7,502 bases of DNA from Fidelibacterota bacterium (lineage in GTDB: Bacteria > Fidelibacterota > UBA2242), in contig QNCV01000125.1 of NCBI GenBank assembly GCA_003645845.1, positions 1-7,502 of the forward strand, given 5' to 3'. The translations under genes and the position numbers were made by a program. Below are positions 1-7,000 of this stretch, piece after piece (the first letter of the stretch is position 1; every line of letters starts with the position of its first letter). The notes below the pieces were generated by a model that had not been told where the DNA came from, ran no database searches, and saw only the letters and a list, made by a program, of their open reading frames with translations.

Positions 1-1295
1 AGCAGCGGCTGGATCGGGGAAATTATCAGATTATGTGGAAGAGCAGTGGTCCGGCGGGAGTCTATTTCTATACGATTCGGACAAAGGGAAAATCGATTAC
101 CCGGAAAATGATTCAGCTGGATGGCGGCCAATCCGGAGGATTTTCGGAAATTGCTCATGCTAGCCGGCATTCGGTGTTGCCATTGGCAAAACCGACATCC
201 GTTTCATTGACACTCATATTCAACAAATTTGCCTATGTTGGGGATACGCTTAAAGCGGATGTAAATGATGGGGAGCATTTTGAAATAGCGCTGGAAACCA
301 TTCACAACAGCCTGACGCTGATTGATCTCCATAATGATATTCTGGAGCAGATGTTGAATGATCCGACCTATCACTGGATGCCGGAACATAGTTATCATCA
401 TACCGACATTCCCCGTTTAATCAGGGGTGGGGTGGATGTCCAGTTTTTTGTTATCTGGATAAATCCCAATACATATACCGATGACTATTATCAGGGGGCT
501 CAGGCGGCCCTGAATTTATTTCATCGGGAACTGGATTTGTACCCGAACTATATTCAGCAGGCCCGGACATTCAATGAGGCGATTGATATAAACAATGGGG
601 ATAAGATTGCAGCCGTTATGTGTGTCGAAGGTGGGCATACCATTGAAAACAGTGTTGATAATCTAATCAGTCTGTATAACGAGGGTATGCGTTATTTGAC
701 CATTACATGGAATAATAGTACCGACTGGGCGGTGTCGGCGAAAGATGAATATTATGGCTGGCGCAGCGGCGGTCTTTCCGATTTCGGGCGGGAGGTAATT
801 CATACCCTTGACTCGCTGGGAGTAATTATCGATGTATCGCATACCGGAATCGAGACAATCAACGATATCCTTGAAACCACGGTAAATCCAATCATTGCAT
901 CTCATTCCGGCGCCCGGGCGGTGACAGACCATTATCGAAATCTCTATGATAGTCAGATTGAAGCTATTGCGGACGTCGGCGGTGTCGTGGGAGTTGTTTT
1001 TTACCCTTATTATGTCAGTGGATCGCGATCCGCCAGTATCGGCCAGGTCATTGCTCACATTGATCATATCGTTAATCTGGTGGGTGTTGATTATGTGGCA
1101 ATTGGATCGGATTTTGACGGGATTGAAGTCACGGTGACCGGTCTGGAAGATGTGTCAAAATTTCCGGATTTAACGTATGCTTTATTAGAGCATGGGTATA
1201 CCAAAGAGGATGTTGCCAAAATATTGGGTCAGAATTTCCGACGCGTATTTGAACAGGTTTGCGGAAAACAACCCGCCCGAATGGTTTGTCGATAA
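1..1295 (+). CDS. M19-family (renal dipeptidase-like) membrane dipeptidase with an upstream FlgD/sorting-type segment, 5' partial
   Basis: The reading frame is open from base 3 through the left edge, so the start lies outside the window; the first ATG (33) falls inside a domain and is probably not the start. Counting from that ATG, residues 83-410 form a zinc-dependent M19 dipeptidase, a family that hydrolyses dipeptides. The metal and active-site motifs are all visible: H100 and D102 in DLHND, E199 in CVEGG, H270 in DVSH, H291 in ASHSGARAV, and D360/D362 in GSDFDG. Before it, residues up to about 29 read like the end of a FlgD-like or type IX sorting-type domain (SGPAGVYFYTI...KMIQL), followed by a beta-rich linker (FNKFAYVGDTLKADV) like the last strands of a PEGA or carboxypeptidase-regulatory-type domain. 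The position of human renal dipeptidase His152 is Trp226 here, as in many bacterial members. Export is likely, but a signal peptide cannot be seen. The family call is very secure; substrate is unknown. Confidence 0.93.
   Translation, partial: QRLDRGNYQIMWKSSGPAGVYFYTIRTKGKSITRKMIQLDGGQSGGFSEIAHASRHSVLPLAKPTSVSLTLIFNKFAYVGDTLKADVNDGEHFEIALETIHNSLTLIDLHNDILEQMLNDPTYHWMPEHSYHHTDIPRLIRGGVDVQFFVIWINPNTYTDDYYQGAQAALNLFHRELDLYPNYIQQARTFNEAIDINNGDKIAAVMCVEGGHTIENSVDNLISLYNEGMRYLTITWNNSTDWAVSAKDEYYGWRSGGLSDFGREVIHTLDSLGVIIDVSHTGIETINDILETTVNPIIASHSGARAVTDHYRNLYDSQIEAIADVGGVVGVVFYPYYVSGSRSASIGQVIAHIDHIVNLVGVDYVAIGSDFDGIEVTVTGLEDVSKFPDLTYALLEHGYTKEDVAKILGQNFRRVFEQVCGKQPARMVCR
3..119 (+). other. End of a FlgD-like / T9SS-type sorting domain, in frame upstream of the dipeptidase domain
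   Basis: The translated frame reads GNYQIMW, then SGPAGVYFYTI, then TRKMIQL. This follows the same pattern as the last 40 residues of the large secreted protein at the other end of the window (GYQSVQW, SSGYYIYVMQ, TQKMILL): a Trp strand, an S-G-x-Y-x-Y strand and a final K-M-hydrophobic strand. In type IX secretion this domain normally ends the protein. Here the frame continues without a stop into a peptidase, so it more likely serves as a structural Ig-like module. The first part of the domain is outside the window. Confidence 0.7.
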
Positions 1296-1337
1296 ATGAG
1301 GGTATTAACTTCGGTGTGTTTTTCATGAGGTGAAATA

Positions 1338-1365
1338 AAAAACCCCGCAATGATGCGGGGTTTTT
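1338..1365. terminator. Bidirectional Rho-independent terminator between convergent genes
   Basis: A perfect 12-bp inverted repeat (1338-1349 with 1354-1365, four-base loop ATGA) has a GC core CCCCGC and flanking A5 and T5 tracts. It therefore works as an intrinsic terminator on both strands. It sits 42 bases after the dipeptidase stop and 18 bases after the stop of the RRM gene on the opposite strand, and so serves both. Confidence 0.92.
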
Positions 1366-1383
1366 AATGGTGTGCGATGAAGT

Positions 1384-1683
1384 TTACCAGCGGTTACGCT
1401 GGCCACCGCCTTTTCTACGAAATCCGCCACCACGGTTTTCGCGGGGTTTAGCTTCATTGACGACAAGTACGCGACCGTTAAGTTCTTTACCGTTAACGTT
1501 CTGTATTGCTTTCAGAGCTTCTTCTTTTTCAGGCATTTCGATAAAACCAAAACCACGCAATTCGTTGGTGTACTGGTCTTTGATTAACTTTGTTTCAGCG
1601 ACTTTTCCGTGTTCAGAAAACATAGCGCTGACTTCGTCTTCATTTGTGTTTCTGGGCAGATTACCCACGTAAATGTTCAACAT
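1384..1683 (-). CDS. Small RRM-type RNA-binding protein with Gly/Arg-rich tail
   Basis: This encodes a 99-residue single-RRM protein. The two RNA-contact motifs are intact: RNP2 as IYVGNLP (residues 4-10) and RNP1 as RGFGFIEM, in the usual order and spacing. The last 20 or so residues are Gly/Arg-rich (RENRGGGFRRKGGG), giving a basic, flexible RNA-binding tail. Size and layout match the small bacterial RRM proteins best known from cyanobacteria (Rbp family, often cold-responsive), which bind single-stranded RNA in the cytoplasm; the target here is unknown. The start at 1683 is chosen because the RRM fold begins right there and AAAGGAG lies 3 bases upstream. A longer frame opening at 1764 adds 27 residues with no family similarity and would read through the ribosome-binding site. 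The gene lies 194 bases downstream of the thioesterase on the same strand and is closed by the 1338-1365 hairpin. Confidence 0.95.
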   Translation of the reverse strand: MLNIYVGNLPRNTNEDEVSAMFSEHGKVAETKLIKDQYTNELRGFGFIEMPEKEEALKAIQNVNGKELNGRVLVVNEAKPRENRGGGFRRKGGGQRNRW

Positions 1684-1686
1684 GAA

Positions 1687-1693
1687 CTCCTTT
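1687..1693 (-). promoter_or_regulatory. Ribosome-binding site of the RRM gene
   Basis: On the minus strand AAAGGAG is followed by TTC and the ATG at 1683-1681. The spacing of 3 bases is short, but this is the only strong Shine-Dalgarno sequence near the start and it fixes the start codon against the longer alternative at 1764. Its first two A residues (1692-1693) are part of the hairpin described next. Confidence 0.75.
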
Positions 1694-1709
1694 GATTCTC
1701 GTGAATCAA
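1692..1709 (-). promoter_or_regulatory. Hairpin in the RRM mRNA leader abutting the ribosome-binding site
   Basis: A perfect 7-bp inverted repeat, TTGATTC / GAATCAA with a four-base loop (ACGA on the minus strand), ends exactly where AGGAG begins. In the transcript the stem would stack against, and partly include, the Shine-Dalgarno region. The stem is weak (two G-C pairs), so it could melt or be bound by a protein. A role in temperature response or in autoregulation by the RRM protein is inference. No convincing sigma-70 promoter is visible in the rest of the 194-base gap (1684-1877), which is AT-rich. Confidence 0.45.
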
Positions 1710-1877
1710 TTTTTCGATTAAAAAATACTCGCGAACTCAATAACAAAAATGCCAGCCATACCACGATGGTTCTTATTTTTGGTCACATAAATTGTTATCT
1801 CATTCAAATCGCTGTAAGATAAGGTATAAATTCGGGTAAACCTAATGAAATAATTAATATTTCTATTTAATTGGTGG

Positions 1878-2279
1878 CTATTTTAACAGTTCCAGTCGGT
1901 CACGCCATTTTTTTTCTATTGGAATGGCTTTTCCGCTGTTTAGTTCGATGATGACAAATGTAACTTCCGCATCGGCGATCGGCTGTTCTGTTGCGGCGTT
2001 GACTATTTCATGTTTGAAGGTGGCGCTCTTGGCACCGATTCTTGACAGGTGTGTCCGGATTTCCAGTACATCACCCAATTCAGCATAATGCCGATAATTT
2101 ATGTTGGTGTTAACAACGACAAAACCGAAGCCCTCATCGTGTGTTTGGGGAAAATCAAAATATTTCTCCTTAATTGTCCAGCGGGCTTCTTCGAGGAATT
2201 CAAGATAGCGGGTGTTGTTGACATGACCGTAGACATCAAGGTGATATCCACGTACTTTGATATGAATGATGTCAGGCAT
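1878..2279 (-). CDS. fadM: FadM-like acyl-CoA thioesterase (hotdog fold, 4HBT family)
   Basis: A complete 133-residue hotdog-fold thioesterase, the normal length for the family. The N-terminus carries the 4HBT active-site pattern: D15 in HLDVYGHVNN with H19 and N21, followed by RYLEFLEEARW. The middle block FVVVNTNINYRHYAELGD and the late strand ADAEVTFVIIEL complete the fold. As I recall the Escherichia coli FadM (YbaW) sequence, these three blocks match it closely, so this is closer to FadM than to YbgC. FadM-type enzymes hydrolyse long-chain acyl-CoA thioesters in the cytoplasm, including by-products of unsaturated fatty acid beta-oxidation. AAAAGGAG (2294-2287) lies 7 bases before the ATG. 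It is divergent from the ROK regulator, with the RRM gene 194 bases downstream on the same strand. Thioesterase identity is very secure; FadM orthology is likely but not proven. Confidence 0.93.
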   Translation of the reverse strand: MPDIIHIKVRGYHLDVYGHVNNTRYLEFLEEARWTIKEKYFDFPQTHDEGFGFVVVNTNINYRHYAELGDVLEIRTHLSRIGAKSATFKHEIVNAATEQPIADAEVTFVIIELNSGKAIPIEKKWRDRLELLK

Positions 2280-2344
2280 AGAACGGCTCCTTTTGTTAAT
2301 CGGCGGTTAAAAATACGTTATATCGGTAAAATAAACCACTTCGG

Positions 2345-2350
2345 ATTATA
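2345..2350 (-). promoter_or_regulatory. Candidate -10 box for the thioesterase gene
   Basis: The minus strand carries a perfect TATAAT, 65 bases upstream of the thioesterase ATG, which would give a leader of roughly 58 bases. No good -35 hexamer is found at 16-18 bases upstream (AAATAA at 17), so the call rests on the -10 box alone. Confidence 0.35.
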
Positions 2351-2379
2351 CAACCTGGTAATCAAAATTATTTTCCCTG

Positions 2380-2408
2380 TTGGAAATATTGAAATGTTTG
2401 TCTATTTT
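2380..2408 (+). promoter_or_regulatory. Candidate promoter for the ROK regulator gene
   Basis: TTGGAA (2380-2385) and TATTTT (2403-2408) are separated by 17 bases; each matches the sigma-70 consensus at 4 of 6 positions. Transcription would begin near 2415, at the edge of the palindrome at 2415-2437. The match is only moderate and the region is AT-rich, so this is tentative. Confidence 0.28.
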
Positions 2409-2455
2409 TTGTCAGTTAATATGTATTACTAATTAACCATATAAAATTTTGTCAG
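2407..2455 (+). repeat. Direct repeat TTTTGTCAG, two copies 40 bases apart
   Basis: TTTTGTCAG occurs at 2407-2415 and again at 2447-2455. The copies are exactly 40 bases apart (close to four DNA helical turns) and flank the palindrome. The second copy runs into the ribosome-binding site (AGAGGAG, 2454-2460) of the ROK gene. This spacing would suit two protein sites on the same DNA face, but chance in an AT-rich leader is possible. Confidence 0.4.
2415..2437. promoter_or_regulatory. Imperfect 23-bp palindrome, candidate operator
   Basis: The sequence is GTTAAT, AT, GTA, T, TAC, TA, ATTAAC: nine of eleven base pairs are symmetric around base 2426. It lies between the candidate promoter and the ribosome-binding site of the ROK gene. 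ROK repressors such as NagC and Mlc bind AT-rich palindromes of about this size, and many are autoregulated, so an operator for this regulator is the simplest reading. Further GTTAAT half-sites occur at 2295-2300, next to the thioesterase ribosome-binding site, and at 2478-2483. The protein bound is inference. Confidence 0.45.
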
Positions 2456-2468
2456 AGGAGACAAACCG

Positions 2469-3722
2469 ATGAACGTAGTTAATTCTCAGCTTATTAAAGA
2501 ACTGAATGAAATCCGGATTCTGAATCTGGTCAAAAAAGAGGGGACAATTTCACGGGTTGAACTTGCCAAGCGGACGAAAATATCCAAGGTGGCGGTTTCG
2601 GATATTGTCAACCGGTTAATTGAAGCCGGGTATATTGCAGAGGTCGGAAAGGGAGGGTCAACCCGGAAAGGCGGTAAGCGCCCGACACTTCTGAAACTGA
2701 TTCCCAACAACGGTTTCGTTGTCGGTCTGGAAATACACAGTGCCTTTTCAAGAGTAGCGGTTGCCAATCTGCAATCTGAAATTGTATATGAGGAAATTGT
2801 GCCTTATGAAGTTGGTGATACAATTGTTCATGTCCTTCCGCAAATAGCTGCGGTTATAGATTCTATATTTGAAAAAAAACCGGTTTACAGGAAAAAACTG
2901 ATCAGTATCGGCATTGGTGTGCCCGGATTTATTGATTATGAAAAAGGTGAACTGGTCTTTGCTGTGACGCTGCATGGCTGGGTGCAGCATCCGTTGGCAT
3001 CGGTATTCAGTGAAAAATATAAAGTGCCGGTGGTTATTGAGAATGATGTCAATGCCCGAACCTATGGCGAACATCTGCTCGGAGCCGGTCAGGATACCGA
3101 TAATATGGTCTGTATCTGGCTGGGAGAGGGGCTGGGCGCCGGTATAATCGTAGACGGGAATCTCATTCGGGGCCGCTTTGGCAGTGCCGGAGAACTTGGA
3201 TATATTGAGTTGGGACACCATCTGGCAAATCCGTCTCTGATAAAAAATCTGTATACGAATCAACATCGTTTCGGTAGTATTCTAAGAGAACAGCATCTTC
3301 TGGATACGATTAAGTTGAAAATTCAATATGATATGCATATAGAGCACGATGAAGTTGATAATCTGACTCTGGAGGAATTACTCTTAGATATACATAATGA
3401 GTATTCACCGATTGTCCGTGAAGTGCTTGATGAATATGCAATGCTACTTGCGATATTATGCACGGATTTGATCAAAACTCTGAATACGAGCAAGATCATT
3501 CTGTCCGGAAAGGTGATAGAGTGCTCCGAGTACCTTCTCGATAAATGTCGCCAGATTGTGCATGAGAACATGCATAATATTCCTTTTCAGGTAACTCCCA
3601 TTGAAGTGGGCGCTCTGAAAGAGGAGGGATGTATTAAGGGCGTCATTGCCATGGCATTGCAGGTGATATTTGAGCCGTTGCTGAAAACGAAGAGTATTAA
3701 AAAAGCCTCAATCACTTCTTAG
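2469..3722 (+). CDS. ROK-family transcriptional regulator (NagC/Mlc/XylR type)
   Basis: A complete 417-residue regulator. Residues about 11-60 form a winged helix-turn-helix (ISRVELAKRTKISKVAVS is the helix pair), and the wing ends in GGKRPTLLKL, the usual link to the ROK domain. Residues 83-400 are the ROK fold: IGIGVPGF, the ENDVN loop (191-195) and the ROK signature WLGEGLGAGI through GSAGELG (217-244). Three sugar-kinase features are changed or absent. The phosphate-binding DxGxT is EIHSA (88-92), the sugar-contacting E-x-G-H is ELGY (242-245), and the CxCGxxGC zinc loop after it is missing. It therefore should not act as a kinase, and its ligand may differ from that of NagC. AGAGGAG lies 8 bases before the ATG. 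It probably represses or activates sugar-related genes; targets may include itself through the palindrome upstream. It is followed by its own terminator. Confidence 0.93.
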   Translation: MNVVNSQLIKELNEIRILNLVKKEGTISRVELAKRTKISKVAVSDIVNRLIEAGYIAEVGKGGSTRKGGKRPTLLKLIPNNGFVVGLEIHSAFSRVAVANLQSEIVYEEIVPYEVGDTIVHVLPQIAAVIDSIFEKKPVYRKKLISIGIGVPGFIDYEKGELVFAVTLHGWVQHPLASVFSEKYKVPVVIENDVNARTYGEHLLGAGQDTDNMVCIWLGEGLGAGIIVDGNLIRGRFGSAGELGYIELGHHLANPSLIKNLYTNQHRFGSILREQHLLDTIKLKIQYDMHIEHDEVDNLTLEELLLDIHNEYSPIVREVLDEYAMLLAILCTDLIKTLNTSKIILSGKVIECSEYLLDKCRQIVHENMHNIPFQVTPIEVGALKEEGCIKGVIAMALQVIFEPLLKTKSIKKASITS

Positions 3723-3738
3723 AATTTTCATAATAACA

Positions 3739-3768
3739 AAAAAAGGCTGTCCGAAGACAGCCTTTTTT
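3739..3768. terminator. Bidirectional Rho-independent terminator, UUCG tetraloop on the minus strand
   Basis: A perfect 13-bp stem (3739-3751 with 3756-3768) has a GGCTGTC core flanked by A6 and T6 tracts. On the minus strand the loop reads C-TTCG-G, the very stable UUCG tetraloop; on the plus strand it is CGAA. It starts 17 bases after the ROK stop codon and ends 18 bases from the stop of the large secreted-protein gene on the other strand, and so ends both. Confidence 0.94.
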
Positions 3769-3786
3769 ATTATCCGGTTTGTTCTG

Positions 3787-4071
3787 CTATTTCAGCAGAA
3801 TCATCTTTTGTGTTTTGTGAAAATCGCCTGCCTGCATTACGTAGATATAATATCCGGAGCTGACAAGTCGTCCGTAATTATCACGGGCATTCCATTGAAC
3901 GGATTGATAACCGGCCCGTTGTTTTGTATTAACCAGTGTGCAAACTTCACGTCCCATGACATCATAGATTGCGATTTTTACATTGGATTCTCTCGGCAGA
4001 TCGTACTTGATTGTCATAATCGGATTGAAGGGGTTCGGATAGTTCTGATGCAACGCGAATACTTTCGGCAA
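3787..4071 (-). other. C-terminal type IX secretion-type sorting domain
   Basis: The last 94 residues begin PKVFALHQNYPNPFNP and continue with TIKYDLP, VKIAIYDVMGREV, GYQSVQW, SSGYYIYVMQ and end KMILLK. This is the classic Por secretion system C-terminal (type A) sorting pattern, with a FlgD-like Ig fold. In Bacteroidetes it directs transport across the outer membrane and is cleaved by the PorU sortase. In other FCB phyla the same domain is common, and the machinery is inferred. It is the clearest lineage marker in the window. Confidence 0.93.
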
Positions 4072-7000
4072 TACGTTCATATCATCAATTCCAAGAACCG
4101 AACGATCTTCATCTTTGTACCAGTGGAAAATAACACTGTTGGTATCCGGAACCGTATAGGTTCGGGCTGGTCCGCCGTAGGGGAATTCTGCTGTATTGTC
4201 ATCCCAGCTGCCGTTAATCCGGAATTTGTATTCCAGCTTCTGACCTGGAAGCAGTCCCGTAATTGTGTAAGAATAAACCGAATCACCGTCCGAATCATCC
4301 AGCACCATCGGGTTGCCACCCCAGTTGTTAAAATTACCGGCGACATCGACGAAATCGCTGGCAATATTGAAATTACCCAGAAGTGTCTGAACAGCCATGC
4401 TGACTTCCATGGTGACATCAACATATTCCAGTTCGGTCTGCCGTTCTGTGAAACCGTCGATATAAAGCACTACATCCTTGTCTTCGGCGCAACGAATGTG
4501 AATACCCTCAATAAGAACGGTTTCACCTTCAATAATACCGTTACCCGTAATCCAGCCTTCCGCCGGGTCGTTTAATAGATCAAAACTGACGATTTGCCAG
4601 TCATCGGGACTCAGGGATACATTCACCCATGGGCTCTGCTCATACCCGCTGTCTTTCACCGACAGACGAATCTGAACGTCGGCATCGGTACCTTTGAGGG
4701 CAAACATGAGCTTTGAACTGGTTTTTACGGTGTAGGAGAAGGGATATCCGTACAATTCGCGGACATACCAGCCGCCGGTTGTCGTTGTATTATCGACAAT
4801 CGTCATTTTACCGGATTTTGATCCGTGAAAGGCTTCTTCGTCTGATACCTCGAATGAGGAAGCATCGCCGGCGGTGGTCGATCCGGAGAAATTCGGATCC
4901 AGAAATTTTCCGACATTGGATTCAAAATCGGTAATCATGTGGATTTCGTCTTCCAGATGATTGGGACTGAAGGGGATCAGCACTTCGCCGGCCCAGGCTG
5001 TATCCGCAACTGTCAGTGTTTTGCCAGGAGCAACGATTCCTGAGTAAGCCAGACCGATGAAATGATCTTCGATCAGATCGCCGCTTAACATGACCGTGAC
5101 TGAATCCAGGCTGTCAACGGCCGTAGGCACTGTTGCCGATCCGTCAAACATGTCAACGATCATGAAGTTTGCAACGTCTACCGAGGCAAATTCAGTACTG
5201 AATGTGGCATACAGCTTGGGAGTGCCGTCCACAAGAACGACATCGGCATAGTTGATCTCCGGAGGCGCTTCAAAGTCGAATGTAAAGTGAACAGTATCAC
5301 TGACATTTATACCACCGAAAAGATCCTTTGCCTGGACGTAAACATCGTATTCGCCGTTCATCTTCCACGGCTTTTCTTCATCGATGAGGACGTATAGGAC
5401 TGTATCCTGAGTAATCAGTTCCTCATCCGGACCGTTTCCGCCAATGAACTTCAGCTGATAGGATACGGTATCGCCTTCATCGGGATCGACAGCCTTCGTC
5501 CAATTTGTGAAGAATGTCTTGACATTTGCACCACCTTCACCAAACGGCATATCAACAAAAGCCGGATCATCCAGGGATGTAAATGTAGAACCGTCTGCCG
5601 GATTCAGAATAGTGAAGTCCCCCGGTACCGTATTCGGATTAAAATCAGCCAGGCTCCTCGGTAACAACTGAGCGCCTTTATAATCACCCACAATACCGGT
5701 GATATTAATTGGCCATTTGTCCGGTTTTGGAGAACCGTCGATATCAGTGTCTTTGTCGATATAACAGTAAAAAGTGGAGTCATTTTTATCAAGGAGTTCA
5801 TTTCCCTGATTTGATCCTTCAGCAGGCCATGTAAGTCCGGCAGCGGTTGTATCACAACCTTTCATGACAACCAGCATTCCTTCGAATGCTTCGCCGTCCA
5901 TATCTGTTGCTGTTATCTCAACCGGTTCAACTTCGTTTTCCGTGCTTAATACAATATAATCGGCGTTTTTGATTTCCACTAATCCGTTATAGATATCAAT
6001 TTCGCCGACAACCATAATCTCATCGCCGAGTGCGACATTCTGGGCTACATCATAATCATATACAGCAATACCGGCCGCTGCATCCTGAATATAAACCGGG
6101 CCGGCAGAACCGAAATTTGTTGTTGTTGTGGCAATACCTGTAGTTGCAACCATTTCACCGTCGGCGATAGTTCTGGCACCGGGGATATCTGAAAGAGCCG
6201 TCAAACCGGGCACATAATTGTTCTTGTAGCTGTATTCATCAACCCAGACGGTATCCGCACCCGATGCACCCTGACCGGCGATGTAGAGAGAACCGGTGTC
6301 ATTCACGGCATAACCGATGATGGTGAAAGTGGTGAATTCATTTTCCGAAATACAGGAAACCTGATACGGCTGTTCTCCCAGGCCGTCAATGCCGAAGTAC
6401 AGATACTGACTGGCGGAGGTATTAAAACTTCCCGTCTTGATCTTGGCGGTTGCCTTAAAGAAAGTATTCGGCTCGGCGTAAACAGTGCGCCGGGCGTCAA
6501 AAGTCCAGCCGGCATCGGAGAGCTGCAGAACGGTATCCAAATGGGTTCTGGATGTCCAGCCGCTGTTGTCCGAGCGCCAGTTGGCAACGTCGTCTCCGGT
6601 GCTGAATGTTTCGGTGATATCAAATTCACTGGGCGGAGTCAGCCGGACGACATCATCGGCTCCCCGCGGATTCAGCCGGTAATGACTGCCGTCATAATCG
6701 ACGATACCGACGATGTTGTAGTAATCGCCAACGTTCAGGGTAACATTGGATAGATGGTAGTCTACGTTGTCTCCGATTAAGAAGTAGGTCACGCTGTCAT
6801 CATCGGTACAAAGGTACTGATAATTAGTGGGTCCGGAAATTACGAATACGCTGTCGATTTTAACCAACTGACCTTCCCATTTTTCACCGGGATCGGTGTC
6901 AGCTGACAATGAGGTATCAATATCTGCGCCGGCAATTTCAAAAGGACCATAAGGCAGGTTACCTGAGGAAAATACTTCCAATAGAACCGGATTGACAAGC

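Noticed and set aside
33..35. ATG as the true start of the dipeptidase gene
   Set aside because: It lies in the middle of a sorting-type domain pattern that begins upstream (GNYQI before it) and has no Shine-Dalgarno sequence; the frame is open to the left edge.
663..1067. 134-codon minus-strand open frame inside the dipeptidase gene
   Set aside because: It is antisense to the metal-binding motifs of the dipeptidase and has no domain of its own.
1684..1764. N-terminal extension of the RRM protein by 27 residues
   Set aside because: The extension has no RRM similarity, overlaps the hairpin and ribosome-binding site, and the shorter start directly precedes the first RRM strand.
1760..1770. 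Short inverted repeat ACCA-CGA-TGGT upstream of the RRM gene
   Set aside because: Only four base pairs with a three-base loop; expected by chance.
2049..2432. 127-codon plus-strand open frame across the thioesterase start and control region
   Set aside because: It overlaps a clear thioesterase gene on the other strand and has no domain; its end lies in AT-rich non-coding DNA.
2748..3266. 172-codon minus-strand open frame
   Set aside because: It is a shadow of the ROK domain coding sequence, with no motif and no ribosome-binding site.
3808..4575. 255-codon plus-strand open frame
   Set aside because: It is antisense to the CBM48-like and sorting domains of the secreted protein, whose motifs are unmistakable; it has no recognisable domain.
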